From contig NC_088781.1 in the NCBI RefSeq assembly GCF_958450345.1, forward strand, positions 28,373,857-28,437,856: a DNA stretch of 64,000 nt, given 5' to 3'. This document shows positions 55,521 through 64,000 of this stretch, piece by piece (position 1 is the stretch's first letter; each line of letters opens with the position of its first letter). Under the pieces are notes generated by a model, which saw only the letters and a program-made list of their open reading frames with translations, did not search any database and was not told the DNA's origin. The translations under genes were made by a program, and so were the position numbers. The stretch comes from Calliphora vicina (lineage: Eukaryota; Arthropoda; Insecta; Diptera; Calliphoridae).

Positions 55521-56733
55521 GTATAAAAATATTAAATTGCCTTCACTGTGTTATTGTAGTTTTCAAATAACGTCTTTATTTGTGGGTCTTTGCTTTAGCG
55601 GTGTTTTGTATTACTGTACCAGCCATTGGCGACCTCTAGATGTGAATAATGAAGTAGTTAAGACACATTGGTAAATGGCAATACTTTTCATGTTATTTAT
55701 CGAATACACAAACCGGAATTAATAAAACAGTGTTATATATTTTCTAAAGTCATGGGTTCCCTATCTATAGGTAATTTTTTTCTGAAAAGCAAGACGTAGA
55801 ATTTTAAATTCTATAAAAATCAAGCTTGGCTACCTAATCGTAACGATTAAGAGGTAACATTAATTTCGGTAACGGTATTTTGGCATATTTCGGTAGCGGT
55901 AATTTAGTATTAACGGTAGTTGAATGATAACGATAATATTGGAATGACTTATGTTGTTAATTAAATTTATACAATTTTAAATAAGTCAACAAATGCGATA
56001 TTACATTATTATTTGGTCAACTTTTATAAAAATCTATTCAATATCTGCCCAATCTATATATAGAAAAATTAAATGGTCCAGGTATGTAATGGCATCACGT
56101 GAGAACGGCTGGAGCGATTTGGCTGATTTTTTTATTCGATTATCCCATTTTTATTATTCAAATTCAATTTTAATAATAGAAAAGGGAAAAAACTCCCGGG
56201 GTATTTTTATTCATAATTGGGCTCTATAACAAATAACACACCTCTTAATTTTCAAGGTAAAAAAAATTGATTCTGTCATCAATAAATACAAAATTTATCC
56301 AAAATGTATACACACAAATTTGGAAGCTTCCATAAAGTAAATAGATCTAGGAACAAATGTTGAAGGAATTTTCGAATAAATGACCGAGATAAAAGCGAAA
56401 ACCGGGTTAAAGTTCTTGTAAAATGTTTCATATTATTCTGTAAATCGAGTGATTTCAAAAACAAATTGAAGTTCGGAAAATCACATTACTTTGTACATTG
56501 TAAGAGCTTTGTTTACTCGAAAGTAAAACCAAGTAATCATGTGGATTTAATAGAAAGACTACAAAAATATGTGAATTCGTTTTAGGAACGCAACGAATTG
56601 GAAATTGGAAAGCATTACTCCAATTACATAGGTTTAGTTTTGATTACAATAAAAAATATATTTGCAAATTTTGTATATAAAGGAAATTTATTTTAAAGTA
56701 CTATCCAACGAAGCATAAAGCAAATAGAAGATT
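55521..56733. other. Intergenic, no gene; fragment of a hairpin MITE
   Basis: GGTAACGG-type words at 55,845-55,935 resemble 15,229-15,290. A half-copy of the 54,094 MITE (GGGAAAAAACTCCCGGGG, TTTTTATTCATAATTGGGCT) ends near 56,223. No gene recognised. Confidence 0.45.
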
Positions 56734-56741
56734 GTTTCGAC

Positions 56742-57072
56742 CAAGGCGTATCTAATAAGGTGACGTCGAAAAGCCAGCTGACTATTTTTTGCTCGATTTG
56801 TTTTTTCACTTCTAGCTGTCAAAGTTTGTTTACATTTCTTTATTAATTTAAATTAACGTTTTTGTTTCTTTTAATAAAAAATATAAAATAATAGAAAAGT
56901 GAATAACTGATAATATAAAAGTGAATGGAGTACTTATTGAAATTTTTACAGTCTGGTGTTGTTTAGCTGTTTGACAGCTAGCAAATAATTTTACAAAAAC
57001 AAAGTACATGTTGTTTTTGGTAAAGTTGTATTTGTTGTAGAATTGGGTATACCTGTAAATAAATTTGCCTTG
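56742..57072. mobile_element. hAT-type MITE, 331 bp, 8-bp target duplication GTTTCGAC
   Basis: The tips CAAGGCGTATCTAATAAGGT and, read inward from the right, CAAGGCAAATTTATTTACAG are imperfect inverted repeats. GTTTCGAC lies exactly outside both ends (56,734-56,741 and 57,073-57,080). The inside shares ACAAAAACAAAGTAC and GTTGTTTTTG with the 225-bp MITE at 12,460-12,684, so they are diverged members of one family. No coding. Confidence 0.88.
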
Positions 57073-57080
57073 GTTTCGAC

Positions 57081-58014
57081 AATCAGCCAATTTTGAGAAC
57101 AATATTTTTAAGAAAAAAGGGAGCGAATAAATCATAATCCGCTGTTTTGATTTTGACATTTTATTTCGTACAAACTAGGTTTTCAAAAATAAAAAAATAA
57201 TTTTTTTTTGTTTTTTATTTTTTAAATTAACCCTGCAGTTAAGCAATAAACTTATATACAGTAATTGTCACTGGGGTCATTTGACACGTATGTGTACTTT
57301 TTAGTGCATAGGGAAATCAATTATACCGTGAATACAATTGTCACTTAAGTGTCGCTAAGTAATCTAGAATGTAACCACTTTAAACGATAATTGTGTAATG
57401 AATTTTTATATAAATAATGTTGATGTAACAAATCAAGTAACCAGTTAGGTAGTTAGTAAGGTAACTGGCTCTTTGTAAATGGTATGAGAATCCAACGCGT
57501 TGACTATTTTCGACCAGGTATCAGACAGTCTCTTATGTAACTAGTTGTCACCCTAAATGATAAGTAAAATCACTAGTTCGAGACAGTCTACTAGGACTGC
57601 TTAAAGAATTAAATGATAAGGAACAAAATAAAATAAATATTCAAGGACTTGCAAGGAGAAAGATGAAGCGTGAAGCTTTTCTTTTGAAGCATTTAACTAT
57701 GTTTTTCGTTTAGGTTCGAATAATATTACCGTGTTAACAAATCTGATTTTGTGTATTTACTGCAAATGCTGACATTGCATTCACAGCCGTCAAAATATAC
57801 ATCTGGTGTAAGTAAGCTTTGCGGTTCTTTGCAGAAGGCAGGTATCAGACAGGTGTAGGAAAGGACAGCGACGTTGTTTAGGCTCAGCCCACTTTCTGTA
57901 AAGTGCTTACAGAAGTTGTTCGAATATTTGTGTAGCCGTTGAAGTTTATTTGTACTTTTGACATGAAATAAGCTTTAATATTCCTAACTACTTCCTAGGG
58001 TAATTTTTCCCTTT
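57081..58014. other. Intergenic, no gene seen
   Basis: Mixed composition, no recognisable domain or paired ends. Confidence 0.45.
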
Positions 58015-58829
58015 TTATACCCTTCACCATCGTGAGATGGGTATATATAAGTTTGTCATTCCGTTTGTAATTTCCACAATATAATTTTCTGACCCTATAA
58101 AGTATATATATTCTGGATCCTTATAGATAGCGGAGTCGATTAAGCCATGTCCGTCTGTCTGTCTGTCTGTTGGAATCAACTTTCCGAAGCCCCCAAATAA
58201 CTACATACACGATTCATACATACAACAATATCTCCGGAATTCTTGCTATTTAAAATCGAGAAATTCGGTCCACAAATGGCTGAGATATAAGGAAAAAACC
58301 AGGACAACATCGATTTTTGACCTATATCTGGATTACTAAGTCATTAATATAGACAATGGGTGTGTTCGTAAATTCAGTATCATTGCATCACTGCAGCAAA
58401 TTAAAAGTTTAGCGTTCGAAAAAGCATATTTGCGATTATTGCTTTAAGTCAAACGTTTTTTAATGCAAATTGTTGGCAGTGATGCCGCAAATCTGTGCAA
58501 GCAATGCATCATTAAGTTATATGTTGCAAAAGTTTGCAGGTCGTGGCATCAGTGATGCACAAATTTACTGCATTTACGAACACACCCAATATGGATATCT
58601 AATGATAGATATTTCAAAGACCTTTGAAACGACGTATATAAGACCATAGTAAGTTGGACCTACAATGGGTCAAAATCGGAAAAAATATTTTTCCCAAAAA
58701 ATGAAAAAGACAACTTTCAAAAACAAAAATTTATTTACCTAAAAATATTTAAATTTTTATTTTGATGTATAATTTGGTGAAGAGCATATAAGATTCGGCA
58801 CTGCCAAAAATAGCTCTCTTACTTGCTTA
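58015..58829 (-). mobile_element. mini-me/DINE-like element (family 1) carrying an inserted MITE
   Basis: Closing block TATACCCTTCACCATCGTG at the left, core GTCCGTCTGTCTGTCTGTTGG near 58,149, CAAATGGCTGAGATATAAGG and GACCTATATCTGGATTACTA. Then an inserted 230-bp MITE, then TATGGATATCTAATGATAG and the 5' block GATTCGGCACTGCC with CTCTTACTTGC at the right. Removing the MITE and one AAT restores the usual TATAGACAATATGGATATC junction of the family. Confidence 0.85.
58358..58587. mobile_element. MITE, 230 bp, GGGTGTGTTCGTAAAT tips, 3-bp AAT duplication
   Basis: GGGTGTGTTCGTAAAT is present at both ends in inverted form, with weaker pairing inward (CAGTA, GCATCACTG). AAT flanks both sides (58,355-58,357 and 58,588-58,590). 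The other family-1 copies supply the empty site. A GG-starting tip with a 3-bp duplication suggests PIF/Harbinger, but AAT is not its usual TWA target, so the superfamily is uncertain. Confidence 0.8.
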
Positions 58830-58879
58830 AATTGCTTTTGGAATAGGAGAGATAAAAGTGAAAAAATTCTGGTGTAATT

Positions 58880-59115
58880 TTATTTCTTTAATCAAATTGG
58901 TGAGTACAACGACTACGAAATACAGAAATACGCATTAAAAACCGTTAAATACAACACATTTGTCGTTATCAGCTCAATCGGGTCCATCCAAAAACTGATC
59001 TCATTTTGATACAACTGATCCCATTGTGATACAACTGATCCCATTGTGATAAACCCTCGTTGTTTCCATAGTGAACTAAAAACCACATTTTCTGAGGAAG
59101 GAATAGATGTAAGAT
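58880..59115 (-). pseudogene. LINE 3'-end fragment (RNase H type)
   Basis: On the minus strand, ATCACAATGGGATCAGTT (59,034-59,051), repeated as ACAATGGGATCAGTTGTATC and again degraded, then TTTTTGGATGGACCC, match the 3' end of the LINE at 30,450-30,490 (ATCACAATGGGATCAGTTTT, GAATGGACCC). Only the terminal few hundred bases remain. The tail carries three tandem copies of a unit of about 20 bp where the other copy has one. Confidence 0.65.
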
Positions 59116-60127
59116 TCATCCTCGACAAGCACGAGAGGAAGGGCACGCCAAGTGTATGCTCCCTTATTTAGGAGTCAGGAAGTAGTATTTTCAAAATACG
59201 ACCAATTTAGACCAAAACTTGAATAAGTTCCACTTTATTTATGAATTTTGACCATTGACATTGTTGAATTTAAAGCAAAGTCTGCAAAATTATTTGCCTT
59301 TCTCACACAGTAGTTTCCATTATGGGTTTTCCATATGCAAATCTCCGATAAATAGACCTACAAGTGTGTATTTGCTCACGTTGTTCGATTTTAACACTGT
59401 AACTTACCAAAAATAAAATGTATTTTAAACCAACAAATAGGCCATTTCTGTACCTTCGCCCGACTAGGGTTAAATCGGTACAGTTTAACAACTCTGTGCT
59501 GATAAAACATGTAAACAAATACCAGCTGATAAAACCAACACAAATTTTTTTCCAATTCTTTTTTAAAGCATTTTCAGTGGTGGTCTGGTTACAACAACAA
59601 CGAAACGACATCCAACAACCATATGACGATTTGGAGAACGTGAGCAATGGGCAATAACACCCCACAAAACGTGATATACAAGTAAACAAAAAGATAAATA
59701 CAGACAAGAAATATAATTGCGAGTAAATTGGGTCGAATGCCGGCAACTGGTGGTAAATTGTACGTACTTGTGTGTACGTGCATTAAAGGACGTAAACTCA
59801 TTTTGTTGAATACACATTTCTTGACAAGAAGAGCAAACAAGTTGTATATACATAAGTGTAGTATAGACAGCACAGCATAAAATTATAAACAGAAAATATA
59901 GAAAAAGTAAATAAAACTCAAGAAACTAGCTGTTCGTTCGTGGATGGATTCGAAGAAGAGGAAGTGGTGTTTTTCTGTTTTTGTTTCACATACATTTTGT
60001 GTTTGATTTTCGCGTCTTTTTACGAAGTAAATTGATAACAAAACCAACAACAACATAAATTAACGAATATACACACAAAGAGCACATAGCAGTGGTTGTT
60101 GTATGTGCTAGATGAGAGAACAACGAG
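59116..60127. other. Upstream region of the SDHAF4 gene
   Basis: No repeats with defined ends. Open frames on the minus strand at 59,303-59,873 (up to 147 codons, cysteine-rich and hydrophobic) overlap one another in different frames and match nothing I know, so I do not call a gene. The part near 59,930-60,120 is probably the promoter-proximal region. Confidence 0.4.
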
Positions 60128-60135
60128 TATAAAAA
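60128..60135 (+). promoter_or_regulatory. Candidate TATA box of the SDHAF4 gene
   Basis: TATAAAAA at 60,128-60,135 lies about 250 bp upstream of the start codon, with no other gene between. A start site would be expected near 60,158. The arthropod initiator-like TCAGT lies at 60,194, which is too far for this TATA, so the pairing is uncertain. Confidence 0.4.
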
Positions 60136-60379
60136 CACGATGTAGATGAGGAATTGCAATTATTCGTTCGAAAGCAATCAACTGATTCATACGTCAGTCA
60201 CAGAAAATACTAAACAAAGCAAAGAACACAAGAAAATTGTGTAATTGTCAAAAAAAAAAATATAAGAATTTCAATCAAATAGTGAAAAAATCAAATATAA
60301 TTTTTCAAGTTGAAAAAAGTATAGTGAAAAATATTTAAAATTTCTAACAAAACCAAGTATTCCTAAATATCTAAACAAA

Positions 60380-60849
60380 ATGAGTCAAATTGTGAATATC
60401 GCTAAACAAACCAGCCGTTTGGTGCCTCAAGTTACTAAACAAGGTAAGTTTCCAAAAAAAAAAAACATTAAAATCAAATAAATTACAAAATCAATAAATA
60501 AAAATCTGTATTTCGGAATGTATTGAGAACACAAATTAATTGTTTTACTTTATTTATTAATTTACTTACAGTTGCCTGCTTTTCCACCTCCTCGGCCTGT
60601 CAGCAAGAATTCAAAGGTGAATTGAAACCCAAAAGTGCCCGTTTTGTTGAATTCCAAAAGAAACTGAGAGCCAAGACTCCCTTGGGCAAACTTGATGAAT
60701 TCTCACGTCATCCCTTCCAAGAAGTCGAGCCCTTGAGACCCTGGCCCAACAATGTCAACCCACATACTGGAGAAATTGGTGGCCCTGCTGGTCCCGAACC
60801 CACTCGTTATGGTGACTGGGAACGCAAGGGTCGCGTTTCTGATTTCTAG
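60380..60849 (+). CDS. Sirup: Succinate dehydrogenase assembly factor 4, mitochondrial (Sirup)
   Basis: A complete gene of two coding exons: 60,380-60,443 and 60,572-60,849, joined across a GTAAGT...TTACAG intron of 128 bp in phase 1. The protein has 113 residues, close to the usual size of the family. Residues 1-30 or so form a basic, Ser/Thr-rich mitochondrial presequence (start MSQIVNIAKQTSRLVPQVTK, then ACFSTSS). The middle is charged (FKGELKPKSARFVEFQKKL). The C terminus carries the family signature: NPHTGEIGGPAGPEPTRYGD followed by WERKGR and a final DF. In animals and yeast this factor binds the flavinated SDHA subunit in the matrix, limits its side reactions and helps it join SDHB in complex II. 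The start context (CAAAATG) suits flies. The open frame in exon 2 could also start at an intronic ATG (60,523), but that would remove the presequence. Its tail faces the WWOX-like gene. Confidence 0.96.
60444..60571 (+). other. Intron 1 of the SDHAF4 gene
   Basis: Donor GTAAGT (60,444-60,449) and acceptor TTACTTACAG (ending 60,571) after a T-rich tract. Splicing joins the G of exon 1 to TT of exon 2, giving valine at residue 22 and the mature-protein frame. Confidence 0.93.
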
Positions 60850-61166
60850 TCTAAACGCATAGCTTTAAACCATACCATACTAGACTTTAGAGGCACTTTT
60901 TAACTGTTAGTTTGTACAAAAATTAAAAAAGAAAATTATTAGTATATAAGATTTGCAAGGCTTCTTCATATATCTTTTCGGTTTATTAGATAATTAATTA
61001 ATTGACCTTAAAGAGAAGTAAGCTTTTGCATTAGGTTAATGATTTTTGCTTGTTTTGTTGTTTTTTTACAACATTTTATTAGACTGTATACTAAAAATAA
61101 TTAAAGAAAACTTAACTCGAAAATATGAAAAGAAACCAAAAAAAATGAAGAAAAAAATTTTTAAAA

Positions 61167-61176
61167 AATAAAATAA
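61167..61176 (+). terminator. Candidate poly(A) signals of the SDHAF4 gene
   Basis: Overlapping AATAAA hexamers at 61,167-61,172 and 61,171-61,176, about 320 bp after the stop codon. An earlier weak ATTAAA is near 60,920. Which is used cannot be told from sequence alone. Confidence 0.5.
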
Positions 61177-63430
61177 ATATTTAAAAATTTATGAAAATTA
61201 ATCTTCTATGTCTTATTATTGCACTTCAATTTGGGAAGAATTTAATTGGAATTGGAAAAAAATCTATCTAATAGGTTCAGTGGAAAATAATGATTGGGAT
61301 TAAAAAAAATTCGAACTAAAAATGTTTGCTGAATTTCATTATTATGAAGTTTTTACTTTAAGTTAAAACAAAGCTAAATTCTTAGTACAACTCATTTCAA
61401 AGTAAAATTAATTAATTTCAACAATTAGGGTGAAAAATTTTATTTCGTTTAAAAAAAATTCGAACTAAATAAAATGTTTGTTGAAAAACATTAATTGGAA
61501 AATAGCAATGTTATGGTTCTTAGTACAACTTCTAATAAGAAATTAAAACCGTCATATTTCCAAATTACACATAAACATTTTTAATAAAAAAGTAAATTTC
61601 CAACTATTGTAACTTCCGTTGGAAATGTTTTCAAATAGTGAAAAAACTCTTAAAGTAAATTTAATAATATAGCAAATTTGCAATTAATTGATCAAACATT
61701 TGAATTAATTGCAAGAAAAACTTTAATATCTTCTGAAATACTTATCAAATAATTCAAACGTTTCTCAGTTATGTATTTTTAGAAAACATTTGATTATAAA
61801 TTTTTTAAATTTAATTTAGAATTTCGAAAATTTTTAGATTTTTAACCAATAAATGTGTATGTTCTTGCTAAACTCACAAATTTTGACTTCAAATTCGATT
61901 TTTTTTCGAAATTCTTGAAATAATCAAAATAAAAATTTATTTTCGAATTTGAAAATTTTTCGAAATTCTCGAAATCACCGTCTTTTATAGTTAACATCAT
62001 TTTCGAATTCCAAAAGTTTTCAAAAACTCAGATTTTTTAAAATCTACATTTAAAAATTTGAATATTTTTTGAAATTCTTGTAATCATTGTCTTTTACAAT
62101 TAACATCAGAATATAATATAGTGATTTCGAAATCACAGTCATTTATAGTTAAAATCGCAAAAATAAAATTCATTTTCGAATTAAAACTTTTCAAAATCAA
62201 CATTAAAATCGAATATTTTTCAAAAATTTTTGTTTTTTGTAATTAATAAAACATTTTCAAATTCGATTTTTTGTTCAAAAATCCAAATTTTTCAAAATCT
62301 ACTTTTAAAAATTGGAATATTTTTCGAAATTCTGGAATTCATTGTTTTTATAATTAACTAATTAAAAATTTTTAAATATTAAAATTTTTCAAAATCACCC
62401 CTTAGAAAATTTAAATATTAATTTTATTAACATCAGATTATAATAAAAATTATTAATTTCCGCCTTCATCTTCCAAACAATTTTTGTTACTTTTTAAAAT
62501 TTTTTTAAAACTCTATAAAAATTATTTTCGATTTTTAATATTTTTTTTTTAAAAAACTCAAAATTCCAAAATTCGATTTTTTAGATTTTGAAAATTTTTC
62601 GAAAATGAATTAAAACTCTTAAAAATCCAAAACAGGTGTATTCAAAAATTCAAATATTTTTCGAAATTCTAGAAATCATCAGAATAATAATAAAAATTCA
62701 TGTTCAAAATTAAATCAAAACGCATTTTATAAAAATCAATTTCGAATTCGAAAATTTTTAAAAATCCAAATTCCAGGATAATTTTGAATGTTTTTGTAAT
62801 TTTGTGAATCAACGTTTTTTATTTTTGATTTAAACATTTTCGAAAATGAATTAAAAATAATTTTCGAATTCGAAAATTATGTGTTTAATACTCTTTTTAT
62901 AAATATCATTTCGAATTTGAAAATTTTTCAAAAATCCAAATTTCAGCTTCATTTCCTGCTTCTCATTCAAATATTCGAATATATAAAAAACCGAATTGAA
63001 AAATTCGATTTTTTCGAAATTCTTGAATTAATTTATTTTTTATAATTAACATTAGAATAATAATACAAGTTAATTAAAAATCATTTTCGAATTCGAACAT
63101 TTCACAAAAATCTATAATTTTTAAAAGTGTTTGGGAAATTTTCGAATGAGAATTATTCGAAAGTTAATTAAGGGCTAAATGCGAACGAACATTTCCTTTC
63201 TTATTTTTATTGTTTTCAATATAACATAAGAAAGAAAATGTTCGTTCGCATTTAGTGAGCCAGGCCCTAAAATACTTTTTTTTATAACTTTCGAATTCGA
63301 AAATGTTTTGAAAATTAATTAAAAATCGCTTTATAAAAATCATTTTCGAATTCGAACATTTTTAAAAAATCCAAATTTGTTTCACATTAAAAAATCACCA
63401 GCTGATTTCAACAATTTCGAATTAACATCA
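61177..63430. repeat. AT-rich intergenic region with degenerate TTTTCGAATTCGAAAA words
   Basis: Between the two convergent genes. From about 61,800 the sequence is a patchwork of CATTTTCGAATT, CGAAAATTTTTC, CAAAAATCCAAAT and CGAAATTCTTGAA in loose succession, with no fixed period. Many words are self-complementary (TTTTCGAATTCGAAAA). It is probably a very old tandem repeat. A fold-back hairpin lies at 63,172-63,262. Confidence 0.55.
63172..63262. repeat. Hairpin, relative of the 42.8 kb fold-back
   Basis: GCTAAATGCGAACGAACATT and TCTTATTTTTATTG on the left pair with mirrored AATAACATAAGAAAGAAAATG and TTCGTTCGCATTTAG on the right. The arms are about 40 bp with almost no loop. The part GAACATTT(T/C)C.TTCTTAT and TTTTCAATATAA(A/C)ATAAGAA matches the inner arms at 42,808-42,920, so both come from one family. 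Confidence 0.7.
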
Positions 63431-63763
63431 TAATAAGAAAAATTATTTTAGAGTTTGAAAATTAAAAAAAAAATATCATTTTATTTGCTGTTTTCTTCTT
63501 TTCCGAATCAACTTGCAATTAAATTTTCGAAAACTTAACATCATTAAAGTCACTATCACCTTAAAAACAATTATATTTGGTAATGTAAATAAATACTAGG
63601 TATTCCAATTCAAAAATCCATATTTTTCTGAATAATAAAACACTTTCGAATAGGAATTTAATAAGAAAGTCCCATTAAACTAAAACCCACCAAAATTTGT
63701 AATCCATTTCCAATTGCAAACAGTTGAATATTATTTTTAAAATATTTGCAACTTTCTTTGTGT

Positions 63764-63979
63764 TTAATATAAAAACTCTCCGGCAGTTAGTTTATTGGCC
63801 AATGATTCCTTTAAAACGGACAGCATTCCTTCCGTAACAGACCATAGCTGGTTTTGTAGCATTTCGTTTTGTGAAAGTTTGCTGGGCTCACAGAAATAGC
63901 AATTATTAAAGTAAAGCCCTGTAAGGCCAGTTAGTTCATTGGCAGTAGCACAATAAATGGTAGTGGCAGCAGCCTGTTG
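63764..63979 (-). CDS. Wwox: WW domain-containing oxidoreductase (WWOX-like), last coding exon, partial gene
   Basis: On the minus strand, a TTTTTGTAG acceptor (ending at 63,980) opens into 71 codons and a TAA. It starts QQAAATTIYCATANELTGLT and continues GLYFNNCYFCEPSKLSQNEM, then LWSVTEGMLSVLKESL. This matches the C-terminal end of WWOX-type short-chain dehydrogenases, where 'QQGAATT.YCA...EL.G..G.YFNNC' precedes an E..LW helix. The rest (two WW domains and the Rossmann-fold SDR domain with its YxxxK site) must lie beyond the right edge. WWOX is linked to redox metabolism and growth control; in flies the gene is Wwox. The exact splice point is inferred from the acceptor and frame. No poly(A) signal close to the stop is obvious; TTTATT (AATAAA on the minus strand) at 63,480 is one option. 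Confidence 0.87.
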   Translation of the reverse strand, partial: QQAAATTIYCATANELTGLTGLYFNNCYFCEPSKLSQNEMLQNQLWSVTEGMLSVLKESLANKLTAGEFLY

Positions 63980-64000
63980 CTACAAAAATTAAAACAGAAA

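Noticed and set aside
59303..59746. A 147-codon minus-strand frame upstream of the SDHAF4 gene
   Set aside because: No recognisable domain, strong overlap with other frames on both strands, and no promoter or poly(A) context. It is probably accidental.
59563..59873. Possible upstream exons of the SDHAF4 gene
   Set aside because: The reading frame is complete from the ATG at 60,380 with a presequence, and no upstream splice donor joins in frame with similarity to the family.

Overview
This is nuclear DNA from a dipteran insect, most likely a higher (calyptrate-type) fly. It is strongly AT-rich, has one GT-AG intron gene with a fly-like start context (CAAAATG), and carries repeats typical of Diptera: mini-me/DINE-like elements with a (GTCY)n tract, mariner copies, Gypsy-type solo LTRs and RNase H-bearing LINEs. 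I cannot name the species.

Only two conventional genes are visible, both at the right end. One is a complete two-exon gene for succinate dehydrogenase assembly factor 4 (fly Sirup, 60,380-60,849, + strand). The other is the last coding exon of a WWOX-like short-chain dehydrogenase (63,764-63,979, - strand), which runs off the window. They converge tail to tail with about 2.9 kb between their stops. The other roughly 60 kb is intergenic and dominated by repeats.

Layout: 1-8 kb holds diverged tandem repeats, an inverted-repeat element, a MITE and two mini-me/DINE remnants. A 2.3 kb element with arms of about 510 bp lies at 8.04-10.36 kb. A three-level transposon nest and two independent solo LTRs occupy 11.9-15.1 kb. 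A dead mariner and two DINE-type elements follow at 15.5-18.2 kb. Two arrays of the same 30-bp satellite, in opposite orientation, sit at 20.7-23.1 and 24.5-27.3 kb. A Tc1/mariner-group element with a LINE inside its transposase gene spans 28.6-31.1 kb. A mariner split by a DINE dimer (32.4-34.1 kb) is followed directly by an 837-bp palindrome of 21-bp units (34.17-35.01 kb). A Transib-like element, a Helitron, hAT remnants, minisatellites, a LINE, fold-back elements and more DINE copies fill 35-59 kb.

The most interesting structures are the mirrored satellite arrays and the 837-bp palindrome, because either could form long double-stranded RNA if transcribed. Several insertions can be proved from the sequence itself: exact 8-bp duplications for three hAT-type MITEs, 4-bp duplications for two solo LTRs, TA flanks for Tc1/pogo-type elements, and one site where removing the LINE rejoins the interrupted transposase frame. 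No CRISPR array, phage, rRNA or intact tRNA gene was seen, and no intact transposase remains.
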